Origin: Laceyella tengchongensis
GTDB lineage: Bacteria; Bacillota; Bacilli; Thermoactinomycetales; Thermoactinomycetaceae
Direction of reading: 5' to 3'
NCBI RefSeq assembly: GCF_900182735.1
Contig: NZ_FXTU01000006.1
Location: forward strand, 1 to 64,000
Length of the DNA: 64,000 nt
The position numbers and the translations under genes are program-made. Of the stretch, positions 8,318 through 17,097 are shown in pieces; the stretch's first letter is position 1, and each line of letters opens with the position of its first letter. The notes beneath the pieces were generated by a model, which saw nothing but the letters and a program-made list of their open reading frames with translations, did no database searches and was not told where the DNA came from.

Positions 8318-9175
8318 ATGCGACGCAATGACGCTCGTCACATTCTCATTTTTGTTTGCTTGTCGCTGCTGCTGTTTATTTCGGTGGGGATGACGCGCGG
8401 TGAGCGCGGGCTTCTCATCGGTCCGGAAAGTTGGGTAAAGAATGTAGCGGCGGTGGTAGAAGGCATTTTTTACACGCCCGTGCATTCGGCGCTGGCCCTT
8501 TCCTCTTCCACGGAAGCTGCCTCCCCGAAGACGGAGTTGGCTCGCATGGAAGCGGAGTTGAAAGAATTGAAGCGGGAGAATGAAGAATTAAAAAAACAAT
8601 GGGGATACGCAAAAGAAAACCCCATCGAATACATTGCGGCACGCGTAGTATTCCGAAACACCGACCGTTGGCATAATAAGGTGGTCATTAACCGGGGCAA
8701 GGCAGATGGCGTGGAGCCAAAAATGCCCATCGTCACTTCGCAAGGGCTGATCGGCCGAGTGCAGTCAGTGACCAGCCATATGGCGGATGTGCAACTATTG
8801 ACTGACACGGGTGGCGGCCCTGGCATCGCCGCGATGATCCAAGGGGAGAATGAAGAGGTTTTGGGCATCATCGAAGGATATGATGCGGTGAAGAAACGGT
8901 TGATCATGAAAAAAGTAGCGGTGACCGCCAAAATTAAGCCAGGTGAAACGGTGGTAACATCGAGATTGTCAGATATTTATCCAGGTGGTATTCTGATTGG
9001 GACGGTTGCTGAAATTAAACCCGGCGAAAGCGGGGTTGAACAAATCGCGTATGTGAAACCGTCTGCTACTTTTGAACGGCTGGACTATGTAATGGTCGTG
9101 AGAGACCCGGAAAAGTTGCAGTTGCAACAACACAAGAACGAGCTTCAATCGAAGACGGGAGGGGACAAACGGTGA
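8318..9175 (+). CDS. mreC: Rod shape-determining protein MreC
   Basis: This 285-residue protein has one N-terminal membrane helix (about 8-25), a coiled coil (about 70-97, LARMEAELKELKRENEELKK) and an extracytoplasmic beta-barrel region with VVINRGKADGVEP, GLIGRV and a late PGGILIGTV motif, all typical of MreC. It links MreB filaments inside to the wall synthesis enzymes outside. The ATG follows GAAGGAG. The stop overlaps the mreD GTG start by 4 bp. Confidence 0.94.
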   Translation: MRRNDARHILIFVCLSLLLFISVGMTRGERGLLIGPESWVKNVAAVVEGIFYTPVHSALALSSSTEAASPKTELARMEAELKELKRENEELKKQWGYAKENPIEYIAARVVFRNTDRWHNKVVINRGKADGVEPKMPIVTSQGLIGRVQSVTSHMADVQLLTDTGGGPGIAAMIQGENEEVLGIIEGYDAVKKRLIMKKVAVTAKIKPGETVVTSRLSDIYPGGILIGTVAEIKPGESGVEQIAYVKPSATFERLDYVMVVRDPEKLQLQQHKNELQSKTGGDKR

Positions 9176-9702
9176 AAAAGGGTTTCGTCGCTTTCCTCTT
9201 GATCCTCTTCTTGTTAGAAGGGTCTGTCTTCCAGTTGTTGCTCCCTCAGGCGTGGGGGAGCACTTTTGTCGTTATCCCCCAATTGGTGGTTAGTGGGATC
9301 ATTGTCATTTCTTTGTATTTGCCCAAACGTTATGTGCTGATGTTCGCCTTCTCCTTCGGATTGTTGCATGACATCGTCTACGGCCCGGCGTGGGGGGTCA
9401 CTGCCTTCACATTGGCGGCAGTAGCCTACGGCACGTATTTGTTGGCCAATCATTTTCCGCCTTTTGTGTGGATTGTCGGTGTGGCGATCGTATTGGGGCA
9501 ATGCTGTTATACACTCTTGGTGTATGGTTGGTATCGTTTGTTTGGGTTCACGAACATGCCTTTCCTTTTTTCTTTCATGACACATATCGTGCCGACGTTG
9601 GTCTTTAACGCCATCAGCGCCTATCCCATTTTCCGGTTCATACATTATGTTTACATGAAAAAGCGGAACCGGCAGGTCGTGTTTGATACGATTATTCGCT
9701 GA
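9172..9702 (+). CDS. mreD: Rod shape-determining membrane protein MreD
   Basis: This 176-residue polytopic protein has five or six membrane helices and the family motif GLLHDIVYGPAWGV. It works with MreBC in side-wall elongation. It starts with GTG at 9172, overlapping the mreC stop. Length and position match the family. Confidence 0.9.
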   Translation: MKKGFVAFLLILFLLEGSVFQLLLPQAWGSTFVVIPQLVVSGIIVISLYLPKRYVLMFAFSFGLLHDIVYGPAWGVTAFTLAAVAYGTYLLANHFPPFVWIVGVAIVLGQCCYTLLVYGWYRLFGFTNMPFLFSFMTHIVPTLVFNAISAYPIFRFIHYVYMKKRNRQVVFDTIIR

Positions 9703-9755
9703 TGCGGCTTATAATGGAAAAGGAAGGAAAATAAAGGGGAGGAGCGAAATCATTA

Positions 9756-10460
9756 GTGAGGCGGGGTGACATGAGTATGGGGAAAGTGATGAAACCGGGC
9801 GTTACAATTAAGGGCAACAAAGAAGGCCTGCTGTTTATTCTCGATGATTCGCGACCCTTTTCTTATGTTTTGGAGGAATTGAAGCATAAGTTGGAAAATA
9901 CGCAGGCGGCCCAGATTTGGGATGGCCCGGATATGAAAGTCACCATCAAATTGGGCCAACGGCAGATTACCCGCACAGAAGAATTGGCGGTGCGGGAGTT
10001 GTTTTCTATCCGCCAGAATTTAATCATTCATCGGTTTGAGGCGGATGGCATGCCGTATTTGCGCGGAGCGGAGACAGATCTGGCGACGAAGGCCGGGACG
10101 GTGCGTTCTGGACAGGTGTTAGTACATAGCGGAAATTTATTGTTTTTGGGTGATGTCAACCCGGGAGGAACGATCCAATGCACCGGCAGCATCTACGTGT
10201 TGGGATCGCTACGCGGATTGGCTCACGCAGGTAGCCATGGTGATCAGAATGCGGTGATCGTCGCCTCCACACTGCGTCCAACTCAACTTCGCATCGCTGA
10301 TGTCATTTCCCGCCCGCCGGACAAATGGGATGACTCAGAAGTAGGGATGCGGTTTGCTTATCTGGCGGACAACCAGATTATCGTTGAAAAAATTTCTCAA
10401 CTTGGACAATTGCGTCCTGAACTCGAGTGGAATGAGAATCGCAGGCGATTAAATTTATAA
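9756..10460 (+). CDS. minC: Septum site-determining protein MinC
   Basis: This roughly 230-residue protein has an N-terminal FtsZ-inhibiting domain (VTIKGNKEGLLFILDD onward) and a C-terminal beta-helix dimer domain with VRSGQVLVHSGNLLFLGDVN, GG and GSIYVLGSLRGLAHAG, which binds MinD. It blocks FtsZ assembly near the poles. The start is uncertain. A strong AAAGGGGAGGAG lies 13 nt before GTG 9756, while ATG 9771 and ATG 9777 are also in frame and give an N-terminus closer to other MinC proteins. It is followed by minD. Confidence 0.93.
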   Translation: MRRGDMSMGKVMKPGVTIKGNKEGLLFILDDSRPFSYVLEELKHKLENTQAAQIWDGPDMKVTIKLGQRQITRTEELAVRELFSIRQNLIIHRFEADGMPYLRGAETDLATKAGTVRSGQVLVHSGNLLFLGDVNPGGTIQCTGSIYVLGSLRGLAHAGSHGDQNAVIVASTLRPTQLRIADVISRPPDKWDDSEVGMRFAYLADNQIIVEKISQLGQLRPELEWNENRRRLNL

Positions 10461-10534
10461 CCATCTTACAGTCATTGCTTGGTGAAATATACCGATGTGG
10501 TTCATGAGAGTGTAGGATTAGACGGAGGTTATGG

Positions 10535-11329
10535 ATGGGGGAAAGTATCGTTGTAACGTCCGGAAAAGGGGGCGTGGGCAAGTCCACCACTTCAGTCAAC
10601 ATTGGGACCGCGCTCGCTTTGACCGGCAAAAAGGTATGTTTGGTCGATACGGATATCGGTCTTCGCAATCTCGACGTGTTGATGGGTTTGGAGAATCGCA
10701 TCATTTATGATTTGGTTGATGTGATTGAAAAAACGTGCCGCATAGAGCAAGCGTTGATCAGGGATAAGCGTTGTGAGGAGCTGTATTTGCTTCCAGCTGC
10801 GCAAACGAAAGACAAGACAGCCGTGTCAAGTAATCAGTTGCGCTGGTTGGTGGCGGAGTTGAAAGAGCAGTTTGACTACGTCATCATCGACTGCCCGGCG
10901 GGCATTGAAAATGGATTTAAGAATGCCGTGGCTGGTGCGGACCAAGCGATCGTCGTGACCATCCCGGAAAACGCCGCGATTCGCGATGCTGACCGGGTGA
11001 TCGGGTTGCTTGAGAAAGAAGAGATCGCCCCGCCCAAGCTAGTTATTAATCGCATGCGCAAGCAGATGGTACGGGACGGAGGCATGATGGATGTGGATGA
11101 GGTGGTGGCGGTGCTGGCCATCGATCTGCTGGGCGTCGTGCCAGATGATGAACAAGTGATCCGTTCCGGTAATTTAGGCGAGCCGATCAGCTTTGACAAC
11201 AAAAACCTTGCCGCCAAAGCTTACCGCAATATCGCTCGCCGCATCCAGGGCGAGATGGTGCCGCTGATGGCACTGGACAAGGAACAGAGTGTGGTCATGC
11301 GGATGAAACGCTGGTTAGGATTCGCGTGA
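10535..11329 (+). CDS. minD: Septum site-determining ATPase MinD
   Basis: This 264-residue ParA/MinD ATPase has the deviant Walker A SGKGGVGKSTTSVN, the DTDIGLRNLDVLMGLENR segment, the IDCPAGIENGF switch and a C-terminal amphipathic tail (RMKRWLGFA) that docks on the membrane. It recruits MinC. The ATG at 10535 follows GGAGG; an overlapping out-of-frame ATG lies 4 nt earlier. It is last of mreBCD-minCD before a terminator. Confidence 0.96.
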   Translation: MGESIVVTSGKGGVGKSTTSVNIGTALALTGKKVCLVDTDIGLRNLDVLMGLENRIIYDLVDVIEKTCRIEQALIRDKRCEELYLLPAAQTKDKTAVSSNQLRWLVAELKEQFDYVIIDCPAGIENGFKNAVAGADQAIVVTIPENAAIRDADRVIGLLEKEEIAPPKLVINRMRKQMVRDGGMMDVDEVVAVLAIDLLGVVPDDEQVIRSGNLGEPISFDNKNLAAKAYRNIARRIQGEMVPLMALDKEQSVVMRMKRWLGFA

Positions 11330-11335
11330 CAGTGC

Positions 11336-11371
11336 AGGAATGGTTCCCATAGGTGGAGCCATTCCTTTTTT
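11336..11371 (+). terminator. Rho-independent terminator after minD
   Basis: AGGAATGG and CCATTCCT stem with about 20 nt between the arms, followed by TTTTTT. Confidence 0.75.
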
Positions 11372-11532
11372 GCTTTTTGCATATCATCGCCTGACCGTTC
11401 ATATCCTGTTACAGGCACCATCAATCTGGACAGCGCGCGTTTGAGTACAACGATGGGGGACAAGCGTGAGCGACAGGCATTGGCTCGCGCGACGGCAGGT
11501 GCTTGTAAATATCGGGCAAACAGGTGATGACT

Positions 11533-12303
11533 ATGCGCAATGATTGGTCGTTCCAGCATAAAAAGCGGCGAAAAGAACAGATGCGGTTGTTGAAAAAAGG
11601 GTTGCCGGCTGAACGCGTCTGGGGAAGCGAGTTTGATTTTTACAAAGAACAGCCGAACCCGGATCTTGCACCGTGGAATCAGCCCGCTTGGAAACAGCGG
11701 GTTTCTAACAAAGGGTCTAAGAAGCTCCAGACACAGTTGATTTTGGCCATGATGCTGTTTGTGCTAACTTTCCTGGTGTTTCGATCCCAGTCTCCAGCAA
11801 TGCATCCGGTGCAAACTTGGCTGACCAAATCATTGACCAAGGAAACGTCGTTCGCCAGCATTTCGGAGTGGTATCAGCGGTATGTGGGTGGCTCTCCAGC
11901 GATTTTGCCGGCGTTTATGCCCAAAAAATCCACATCGCAGCCCCAGGAAGAGCCATGGCTCGTTCCCGTGCGGGGAGAATTGGTGCTTCCGTTTGATGAA
12001 AAACGCAAAGGGCTGATCCTCCGTACTGCCCCCCGCGCTTCCGTCAAAGCGGCCCGAGATGGGCAAGTGACGTTTGCGGGTGAGAAAAAAGGGATGGGGC
12101 GGTTGGTCATCGTGGAACATGCCGATGGGCATGAGACATGGTACGGCTGGTTGCAGGAAATCAAAGTGAAGCCAAAAGACCAGGTCGAGCGGGGACAAGC
12201 GTTGGGAACCGTTCCGGAACTGAAAGAACAGGCTTATTTTTACTTTGCGCTGAAAAAGAAGCAACAATTCGTCGATCCTGCGGATGTGATACCGTTTGAA
12301 TAG
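11533..12303 (+). CDS. spoIVFA: Stage IV sporulation protein FA (inactive M23-like)
   Basis: This 256-residue protein has a basic cytoplasmic N-terminus, one membrane helix (about residues 72-90) and a C-terminal LytM/M23-like fold (about 160-250). The zinc ligands are gone: the usual HxxxD site reads PFDEKRKG and the HLHFEL-like site reads YFYFALKKK. That is expected for SpoIVFA, which holds and localises the protease SpoIVFB with BofA in the outer forespore membrane. It overlaps spoIVFB. AGGTGA precedes ATG 11533; GTG 11524 and ATG 11527 are alternatives. Confidence 0.88.
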   Translation: MRNDWSFQHKKRRKEQMRLLKKGLPAERVWGSEFDFYKEQPNPDLAPWNQPAWKQRVSNKGSKKLQTQLILAMMLFVLTFLVFRSQSPAMHPVQTWLTKSLTKETSFASISEWYQRYVGGSPAILPAFMPKKSTSQPQEEPWLVPVRGELVLPFDEKRKGLILRTAPRASVKAARDGQVTFAGEKKGMGRLVIVEHADGHETWYGWLQEIKVKPKDQVERGQALGTVPELKEQAYFYFALKKKQQFVDPADVIPFE

Positions 12304-13234
12304 GGCGGGAGGCAAATGGGTTCGCTTCCAGATCCATCCGCTGTTTTGGCTGGTGATTGGCTCAGGGGTGTGGACAGGCTACTTCATTGAATTATTGACG
12401 CTCTTCGTCGTTGTGTTAGTCCACGAACTGGGCCATCTCGCTGCTGCTCGGGCGGTGGGATGGCGGATTGGTTCGCTGGAGTTGCTTCCCTTCGGCGGCG
12501 TGTTGCGAGTGGATGAATGGGGGACGGCGCCAGCGCGGGATGAAGTTGTGGTTGCGCTGGCCGGCCCCTTTCAGCATTTGTTCATGATTTTATTCAGCCT
12601 GCTCTTTTATCGCGCCGGTTTTTGGAGCGAGCATTGGACGGGTTATTTCATCCAGGCCAATTGTATGATCGCCGGTTTTAATTTGTTGCCGATTTATCCG
12701 CTGGACGGCGGCAAGGTGTTGCAGGCAACCATGAGTTATTTTTTCCCTTACCGGCTGTGCATCACTTTCACCCTGCTGTTGGGAATGGGGCTGTCCGCAT
12801 GTTTGTTGGCATGTGCTTTTATCCTTCCAGAATCAGGGGTTTGGATTCACCTCGCCGGAATTGCCTTATTTCTGCTGTTCTCCAATATCATGGCTTGGCG
12901 GCAGAAAAACTTCCAATACATTCGCTTCTTGTTGAGCCGCGCAGGCAACCGTACGACAAAAGCCGGTCGGAGACGGAAACGGAGTGTGCAGGGGGATCTC
13001 ACCTTGAAGGGGGCTGTCAAACAGCTGTACAAAGAAACTGTCCACGAATGGGAAGTGCGTGATCGCCATGGCCGGGTGCTGGGTAGCGTGTCGGAGCAAC
13101 TGCTGTTGGACGCGTGCGTAAACAAAGGATTGCACCATCTGAAAGTGAAAGAGTTGTTGCCGAAGAGCGATTGGGGACGGCCCATTCACACGCCAAGGAA
13201 GATTGGGCATACTTACCACCGGAAAAGTTTTTGA
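12296..13234 (+). CDS. spoIVFB: SpoIVFB, intramembrane metalloprotease for pro-sigma-K
   Basis: This 312-residue site-2-protease family enzyme has the zinc motif VVLVHELGHLAAAR in an early helix and the second ligand in NLLPIYPLDGGKVLQ. Its C-terminal CBS-like domain (about 220-312) includes DRHGRVLGSVSEQLLL. In sporulating bacilli it cuts pro-sigma-K in the mother cell membrane. It starts at TTG 12296, overlapping the spoIVFA stop by 8 bp, so it is probably translationally coupled. A consensus promoter for rplU begins in its last codons. Confidence 0.92.
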   Translation: MNRAGGKWVRFQIHPLFWLVIGSGVWTGYFIELLTLFVVVLVHELGHLAAARAVGWRIGSLELLPFGGVLRVDEWGTAPARDEVVVALAGPFQHLFMILFSLLFYRAGFWSEHWTGYFIQANCMIAGFNLLPIYPLDGGKVLQATMSYFFPYRLCITFTLLLGMGLSACLLACAFILPESGVWIHLAGIALFLLFSNIMAWRQKNFQYIRFLLSRAGNRTTKAGRRRKRSVQGDLTLKGAVKQLYKETVHEWEVRDRHGRVLGSVSEQLLLDACVNKGLHHLKVKELLPKSDWGRPIHTPRKIGHTYHRKSF

Positions 13235-13259
13235 CAAGAACATGCAGGTGTGCTAACAT
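13231..13259 (+). promoter_or_regulatory. Sigma-A promoter of rplU-prp-rpmA
   Basis: TTGACA (13231-13236), a 17-nt spacer and TAACAT (13254-13259). It begins at the spoIVFB stop codon and would give an RNA starting near 13266. Confidence 0.8.
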
Positions 13260-13265
13260 AAGTTC

Positions 13266-13352
13266 TGTTGTCATTACCGCACATGACAGGATCTCAAAAA
13301 GGCTTGAGCCTTTCCTGATCGTGGCGAGTCTCTATCAAGAGGAGGATTGTAG
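13266..13352 (+). promoter_or_regulatory. Structured 5' leader of rplU (L21-leader position)
   Basis: The leader of about 85 nt holds a hairpin at 13287-13317: CAGG/CCTG outer pairs and AAAGGC/GCCTTT inner pairs around TTGA. Many bacilli have an L21 autoregulatory leader at this place. The primary sequence did not let me confirm that RNA family. Confidence 0.45.
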
Positions 13353-13664
13353 ATGTACGCTTTAATCGAAACCGGTGGTAAACAATACCGCGTGGAGCAA
13401 AACAGTGTCTTGTACATCGAGAAACTGAATGCAAATGAAGGCGAAACTGTAACTTTTGACAAAGTATTGCTCGTGAACAAAGACGGTGAAATCAAAGTTG
13501 GCTCTCCTGTTGTTGAGGGTGCCAAAGTAGTTGGTAAAGTAGTTAAGCACGGCAAAGGCAAAAAAGTGACCGTGTTTAAATATAAACCAAAGAAAAACTA
13601 CAAACGTAAAAAAGGTCATCGTCAGCCATTTACCCAAGTTGTGATCGAAAGCATCGAGGGCTAA
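13353..13664 (+). CDS. rplU: 50S ribosomal protein L21
   Basis: This 103-residue large-subunit protein starts MYALIETGGKQYRVE, the family signature, and ends with the basic KPKKNYKRKKGHRQPFT segment. It binds 23S rRNA domain I. It is followed without a gap by prp and then rpmA, the standard Bacillota order. Confidence 0.98.
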   Translation: MYALIETGGKQYRVEQNSVLYIEKLNANEGETVTFDKVLLVNKDGEIKVGSPVVEGAKVVGKVVKHGKGKKVTVFKYKPKKNYKRKKGHRQPFTQVVIESIEG

Positions 13665-14005
13665 TGATACGGATTTTGGTGGAGCGGAACACGGCTGGGC
13701 AAGTGGAACGAGTCATGGTCAAAGGACATGCGAATTTCGCTGAACATGGAAAAGACCTGGTTTGCGCCGCGGTTTCAGGGATTACCATTGGGATGGTGAA
13801 CGCCATCGAAACGATGTTTGATGTGCAAGTTCACAGCGCCGACGATGGGGATGGCAAAGTAGATTGCCATCTGCCGCGTGAAGTGCGCGACCCCGAGACG
13901 CGGGGGAAGATTCACTTGTTGCTGGAAGCTATGGCCGTTTCACTGAAAAATGTGGCTGATGAGTTTCCTAAATATGTTACAATACAAGAACGCAAAAGAA
14001 AATGA
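13664..14005 (+). CDS. prp: Ribosomal-processing cysteine protease Prp
   Basis: This 113-residue YsxB/Prp family protease carries the catalytic histidine in VKGHANFAEHGKDL and the catalytic cysteine in VCAAVSG. In Bacillota with an extended L27 it removes the L27 N-terminal extension before ribosome assembly; the extension is present in the next gene. The start overlaps the rplU stop by one base, so coupling is expected. Confidence 0.93.
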   Translation: MIRILVERNTAGQVERVMVKGHANFAEHGKDLVCAAVSGITIGMVNAIETMFDVQVHSADDGDGKVDCHLPREVRDPETRGKIHLLLEAMAVSLKNVADEFPKYVTIQERKRK

Positions 14006-14020
14006 AAAGAGGTGGACAAC

Positions 14021-14329
14021 ATGTTAAAACTTAACCTGCAATGTTTTGCATCTAAAAAAGGTGTAGGTTCCACAAAGAACGGTCGTGACAGCATTTCCAA
14101 ACGTCTGGGCGTGAAACGTGGAGATGGTCAATTCGTATTGGCTGGTAACATCCTCGTTCGCCAACGCGGAACCAAAATCTACCCAGGTGTGAACGTAGGC
14201 CGCGGTGGAGACGACACCTTGTTTGCAAAAGCGGATGGTGTAGTACGCTTTGAGCGTTTTGGTCGCGACAAAAAGCGTGTGAGCATCATTCCTGTGGCTG
14301 ATAAAGAAGCAGCTGCAGCACAAGCTTAA
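14021..14329 (+). CDS. rpmA: 50S ribosomal protein L27 with cleavable N-terminal extension
   Basis: This 102-residue protein starts MLKLNLQCFASKKG, the Prp-cleaved leader found in Bacillota. The usual LQFF is LQCF here; cleavage would fall after the phenylalanine, exposing ASKKGVGSTKNGRDS, the mature N-terminus that reaches the peptidyl transferase centre. AGAGGTGG precedes ATG 14021; an in-frame GTG 9 nt upstream overlaps this site and is rejected. Confidence 0.97.
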   Translation: MLKLNLQCFASKKGVGSTKNGRDSISKRLGVKRGDGQFVLAGNILVRQRGTKIYPGVNVGRGGDDTLFAKADGVVRFERFGRDKKRVSIIPVADKEAAAAQA

Positions 14330-14353
14330 TCGGATATTTAAGCGAAACCACAA

Positions 14354-14378
14354 GCCCTGGCAACTTGCCGGGGTTTTT
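14354..14378 (+). terminator. Terminator after rpmA
   Basis: CCCTGGCAA/TTGCCGGGG stem followed by TTTTTAT. Confidence 0.75.
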
Positions 14379-14444
14379 ATTTTCCCACAAAGTAATGTAA
14401 AATAAGAAATTAAATGATAACTAGCGAGATGGGAGAGATTTTCA

Positions 14445-15191
14445 TTGGGGCGGACCCTGTTTCAAATGCTTAAAACCCATTGGCTGACCATCCTGCTCAT
14501 GGGCGGTTGGTTCATGCAACCATTTGGAAAGGCGGGGGAGCTCATTTTCTTTTTGGCCACCCTGATTTCGCTATTGGGAAGTGGCTATTTCTCATACATA
14601 CACGCTAAAAAACAAGCATGCGAAGAAGAAGCGGAACGGATCAAACGATTGTTGAGCCACGAGCGGCATGACGCCTTAAATCACATTCAAGTGATGATGG
14701 GCTACATCATGTTGAACAAAACAGACCGGATCAAGGCATACTTGGAACAGTGGGTAGAACGAGCCAAACAAGAGCGGATGCTGTCCGAGTTTCAATACGC
14801 GCCGTTGGCGGTGGCCTTATTGACGCTGAAACACCGTTTTAAACACTGGGATCTGCATGTGAGCATGAGTGAAGAGATGAAGGCGATAAGCCAGGCAGAT
14901 GAGAAGCGGCTTTTGTCGGCGATGAATGTGGTGTTGGCATGGATGGAAAAGAAATTGGCACATGAGAAAAGCTATTTAAGCGTGACCCTGTCGTTGATGC
15001 AGGAAATGGACAACGTCGTTTTGGAGGTTGAAGTGACTGCGGACGGGGAGGATATGGTTACTTTGTTTGGTTCGGCAGAGGATTGGAGAGAATTACAGCG
15101 AACCGTTTGCCGCTGGAGAGGCTCATGCAATCTCATGTCGCATGGCAAAGGATTGAAGCTGGAATTGAAGACGGATCAGCAGAAGAAATAG
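14445..15191 (+). CDS. spo0B: Sporulation phosphotransferase Spo0B
   Basis: This 248-residue protein has the phosphoacceptor helix SHERHDALNHIQVMMGY near residue 70, matching the HD-N pattern of Spo0B, and a degenerate kinase-like C-terminal domain without clear ATP motifs. Spo0B passes phosphate from Spo0F to Spo0A. Unlike B. subtilis Spo0B, it has two predicted membrane helices in the first 50 residues, so it is probably membrane anchored. The start is TTG 14445 after GGGAGAGA. The position between rpmA and obg is the conserved address of spo0B. Confidence 0.85.
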   Translation: MGRTLFQMLKTHWLTILLMGGWFMQPFGKAGELIFFLATLISLLGSGYFSYIHAKKQACEEEAERIKRLLSHERHDALNHIQVMMGYIMLNKTDRIKAYLEQWVERAKQERMLSEFQYAPLAVALLTLKHRFKHWDLHVSMSEEMKAISQADEKRLLSAMNVVLAWMEKKLAHEKSYLSVTLSLMQEMDNVVLEVEVTADGEDMVTLFGSAEDWRELQRTVCRWRGSCNLMSHGKGLKLELKTDQQKK

Positions 15192-15216
15192 ACAGGTGCA
15201 GGAAGGTGGCAGAACC

Positions 15217-16521
15217 ATGTTTGTAGATAAGGTCAAGGTTTATGTGAAAGGCGGCGATGGTGGTAACGGAATGGTGGCGTTTCGCCGTGAAAAATACGTT
15301 CCGTATGGCGGCCCCGCTGGTGGGGATGGAGGCAAAGGGGGCGATGTGGTCTTCGTTGTCGAAGAAGGGTTGCGCACCTTGATGGATTTCCGTTACCAAC
15401 GCCATTTTAAAGCCAAGCGCGGTGAGAATGGCCGGTCCAAATCACAGCATGGGGCTGGAGCGGACGATCTTGTCGTGAAAGTACCGCCGGGCACCGTGGT
15501 GCGCGATGCGGAGACAGGTGAATTGTTGGCGGATCTGGTTGAGCACGGCCAGCGCGCGGTCGTGGCCCGTGGTGGAAAAGGGGGTCGGGGGAATATTCGT
15601 TTCGCCACGCCGGTTAACCCCGCTCCGGAAATTGCCGAAAACGGGGATTTGGGTGAAGAACGATGGGTGGAACTGGAATTAAAAGTGTTGGCGGACATCG
15701 GCTTGGTCGGCTATCCCAGTGTGGGAAAATCCACCTTGCTTTCGGTTGTCTCCGCCGCCAAACCGAAAATTGCGGCCTATCATTTCACCACCTTGGTGCC
15801 CAACTTGGGTGTCGTTCGCATTGACGATGGACGTAGCTTTGTGATCGCCGATTTGCCCGGCTTGATTGAAGGTGCACACGAAGGTGTCGGCTTGGGGCAT
15901 CAGTTTTTGCGGCATATCGAGCGGACCAAAGTGATCATCCATGTCATTGACATGGCCGGATCGGAGGGGCGGGACCCCTATGAAGACTATTTGCAGATCA
16001 ACGAAGAGCTGAAGTTGTATCGGCAAGATTTGGCACACCGGCCACAAATCATCGCCGCCAACAAGATGGACTTGCCGGAGGCGGAAGAGCAATTGGAATT
16101 ATTTAAGGAGCAGCTCGACGCGGACATTCCGATTTACCCGATCTCAGCGGCGACGCGGCAAGGGCTGAAGGAATTGATGTATGCAGCGGCTGACTTGTTG
16201 GACAAAGTAGAACGGGAAACGCCGCCCGCACCGGTGGTGGAGCACCAGTTTGCTACGGAGCGGAAAGTGTACAAAGCGGAGGCGGGTGCGCCTGATTTCA
16301 CCATCCGTCGGGAAAATGAGCTGTATGTGGTTGAAGGGGAACGGATTGACCGCCTCGTGCAGAAAACCAACTTCCAATACCAAGACAGCGTGTTGCGTTT
16401 TGCCAGTACTTTGCGGACATTGGGAGTGGAGGACGCCCTGCGTAAACGCGGCGCAGAAAACGGGGACACCGTCATCATCGGTGGAATGGAATTTGAGTTT
16501 AATGATGAACTCGATTTATAA
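15217..16521 (+). CDS. obg: GTPase Obg
   Basis: This 434-residue GTPase has an N-terminal glycine-rich Obg fold (1-157; KGGDGGNGMVAFRREKYVP), a G domain with G1 GYPSVGKSTLL, G3 IADLPGLIEGAHEG and G4 AANKMDLPEA, and a C-terminal OCT domain (about 350-430). It acts in 50S assembly and, in B. subtilis, in the general stress and sporulation pathways. ATG 15217 follows GGAAGGTGG. It forms the usual spo0B-obg pair, and a terminator follows. Confidence 0.97.
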   Translation: MFVDKVKVYVKGGDGGNGMVAFRREKYVPYGGPAGGDGGKGGDVVFVVEEGLRTLMDFRYQRHFKAKRGENGRSKSQHGAGADDLVVKVPPGTVVRDAETGELLADLVEHGQRAVVARGGKGGRGNIRFATPVNPAPEIAENGDLGEERWVELELKVLADIGLVGYPSVGKSTLLSVVSAAKPKIAAYHFTTLVPNLGVVRIDDGRSFVIADLPGLIEGAHEGVGLGHQFLRHIERTKVIIHVIDMAGSEGRDPYEDYLQINEELKLYRQDLAHRPQIIAANKMDLPEAEEQLELFKEQLDADIPIYPISAATRQGLKELMYAAADLLDKVERETPPAPVVEHQFATERKVYKAEAGAPDFTIRRENELYVVEGERIDRLVQKTNFQYQDSVLRFASTLRTLGVEDALRKRGAENGDTVIIGGMEFEFNDELDL

Positions 16522-16549
16522 CCGTATAGCTAAAGGCAATATAAATTAG

Positions 16550-16571
16550 CCCCACGCGAGGATGCGTGGGG
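16550..16571. terminator. Convergent terminator between obg and the phosphatase
   Basis: A perfect CCCCACGC/GCGTGGGG stem with a 6-nt loop. It lies 28 nt after obg and 10 nt after the minus-strand phosphatase gene and can serve both directions. Confidence 0.7.
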
Positions 16572-16581
16572 TTATTGATGT

Positions 16582-17085
16582 TTACAGGCCGTGTTCCTGT
16601 TTGATAAGGGTGAGCAAATGACGGCAACCGCTGGAGATCAAGCGGTAGGTTTCATCAAAATCGCCGGTATACCACGGGTCAGGCACTTTGGTGTAAGTAG
16701 TGCCGGGGATGAAGTCGACAAACCGACGCAAGCATGTGTCCAGGTTGCGGGTGGAGCGCTCTATCCCGGCGGCATGGCGGTTGTAGATAGACTTCATATC
16801 AGCGATATTGTTGTCATCCATCCCGATGATATAGGTAAATCGCTCAACGTCTTCCGCTTTGAATTGGCGAGCGCGCAAGCCTTCGTAGGAGATGCTCATC
16901 TCGTCCAGCTTTTTACGCGTTCCGTGATGGGGCGGTTCACCAACATGCCAGTCCCCTGTTCCGGCGGAATCGATGAGGATTTTGTCTTCCAAGCCTTCTT
17001 GTCTCACCAAGTGACGAAATACGGCCTCCGCCGTGGGAGAACGGCAGATGTTACCTAAACAGACGAAAAGTACGGAAATTTGCAT
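16582..17085 (-). CDS. Low-molecular-weight protein tyrosine phosphatase
   Basis: This 167-residue protein has the phosphatase loop FVCLGNICRSPTAE (CX5R with the catalytic cysteine) near the N-terminus and the general acid loop VPDPWYTGDF late in the chain. Relatives include YfkJ (PtpA) and YwlE of B. subtilis; YwlE acts as a protein arginine phosphatase, so substrate class is open. The ATG follows AAAGGAGG. A 35-bp near-perfect palindrome lies just before the ribosome site. The gene is a single-gene unit divergent from the ribose operon. Confidence 0.92.
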   Translation of the reverse strand: MQISVLFVCLGNICRSPTAEAVFRHLVRQEGLEDKILIDSAGTGDWHVGEPPHHGTRKKLDEMSISYEGLRARQFKAEDVERFTYIIGMDDNNIADMKSIYNRHAAGIERSTRNLDTCLRRFVDFIPGTTYTKVPDPWYTGDFDETYRLISSGCRHLLTLIKQEHGL

Positions 17086-17097
17086 GGTGGAGCCTCC

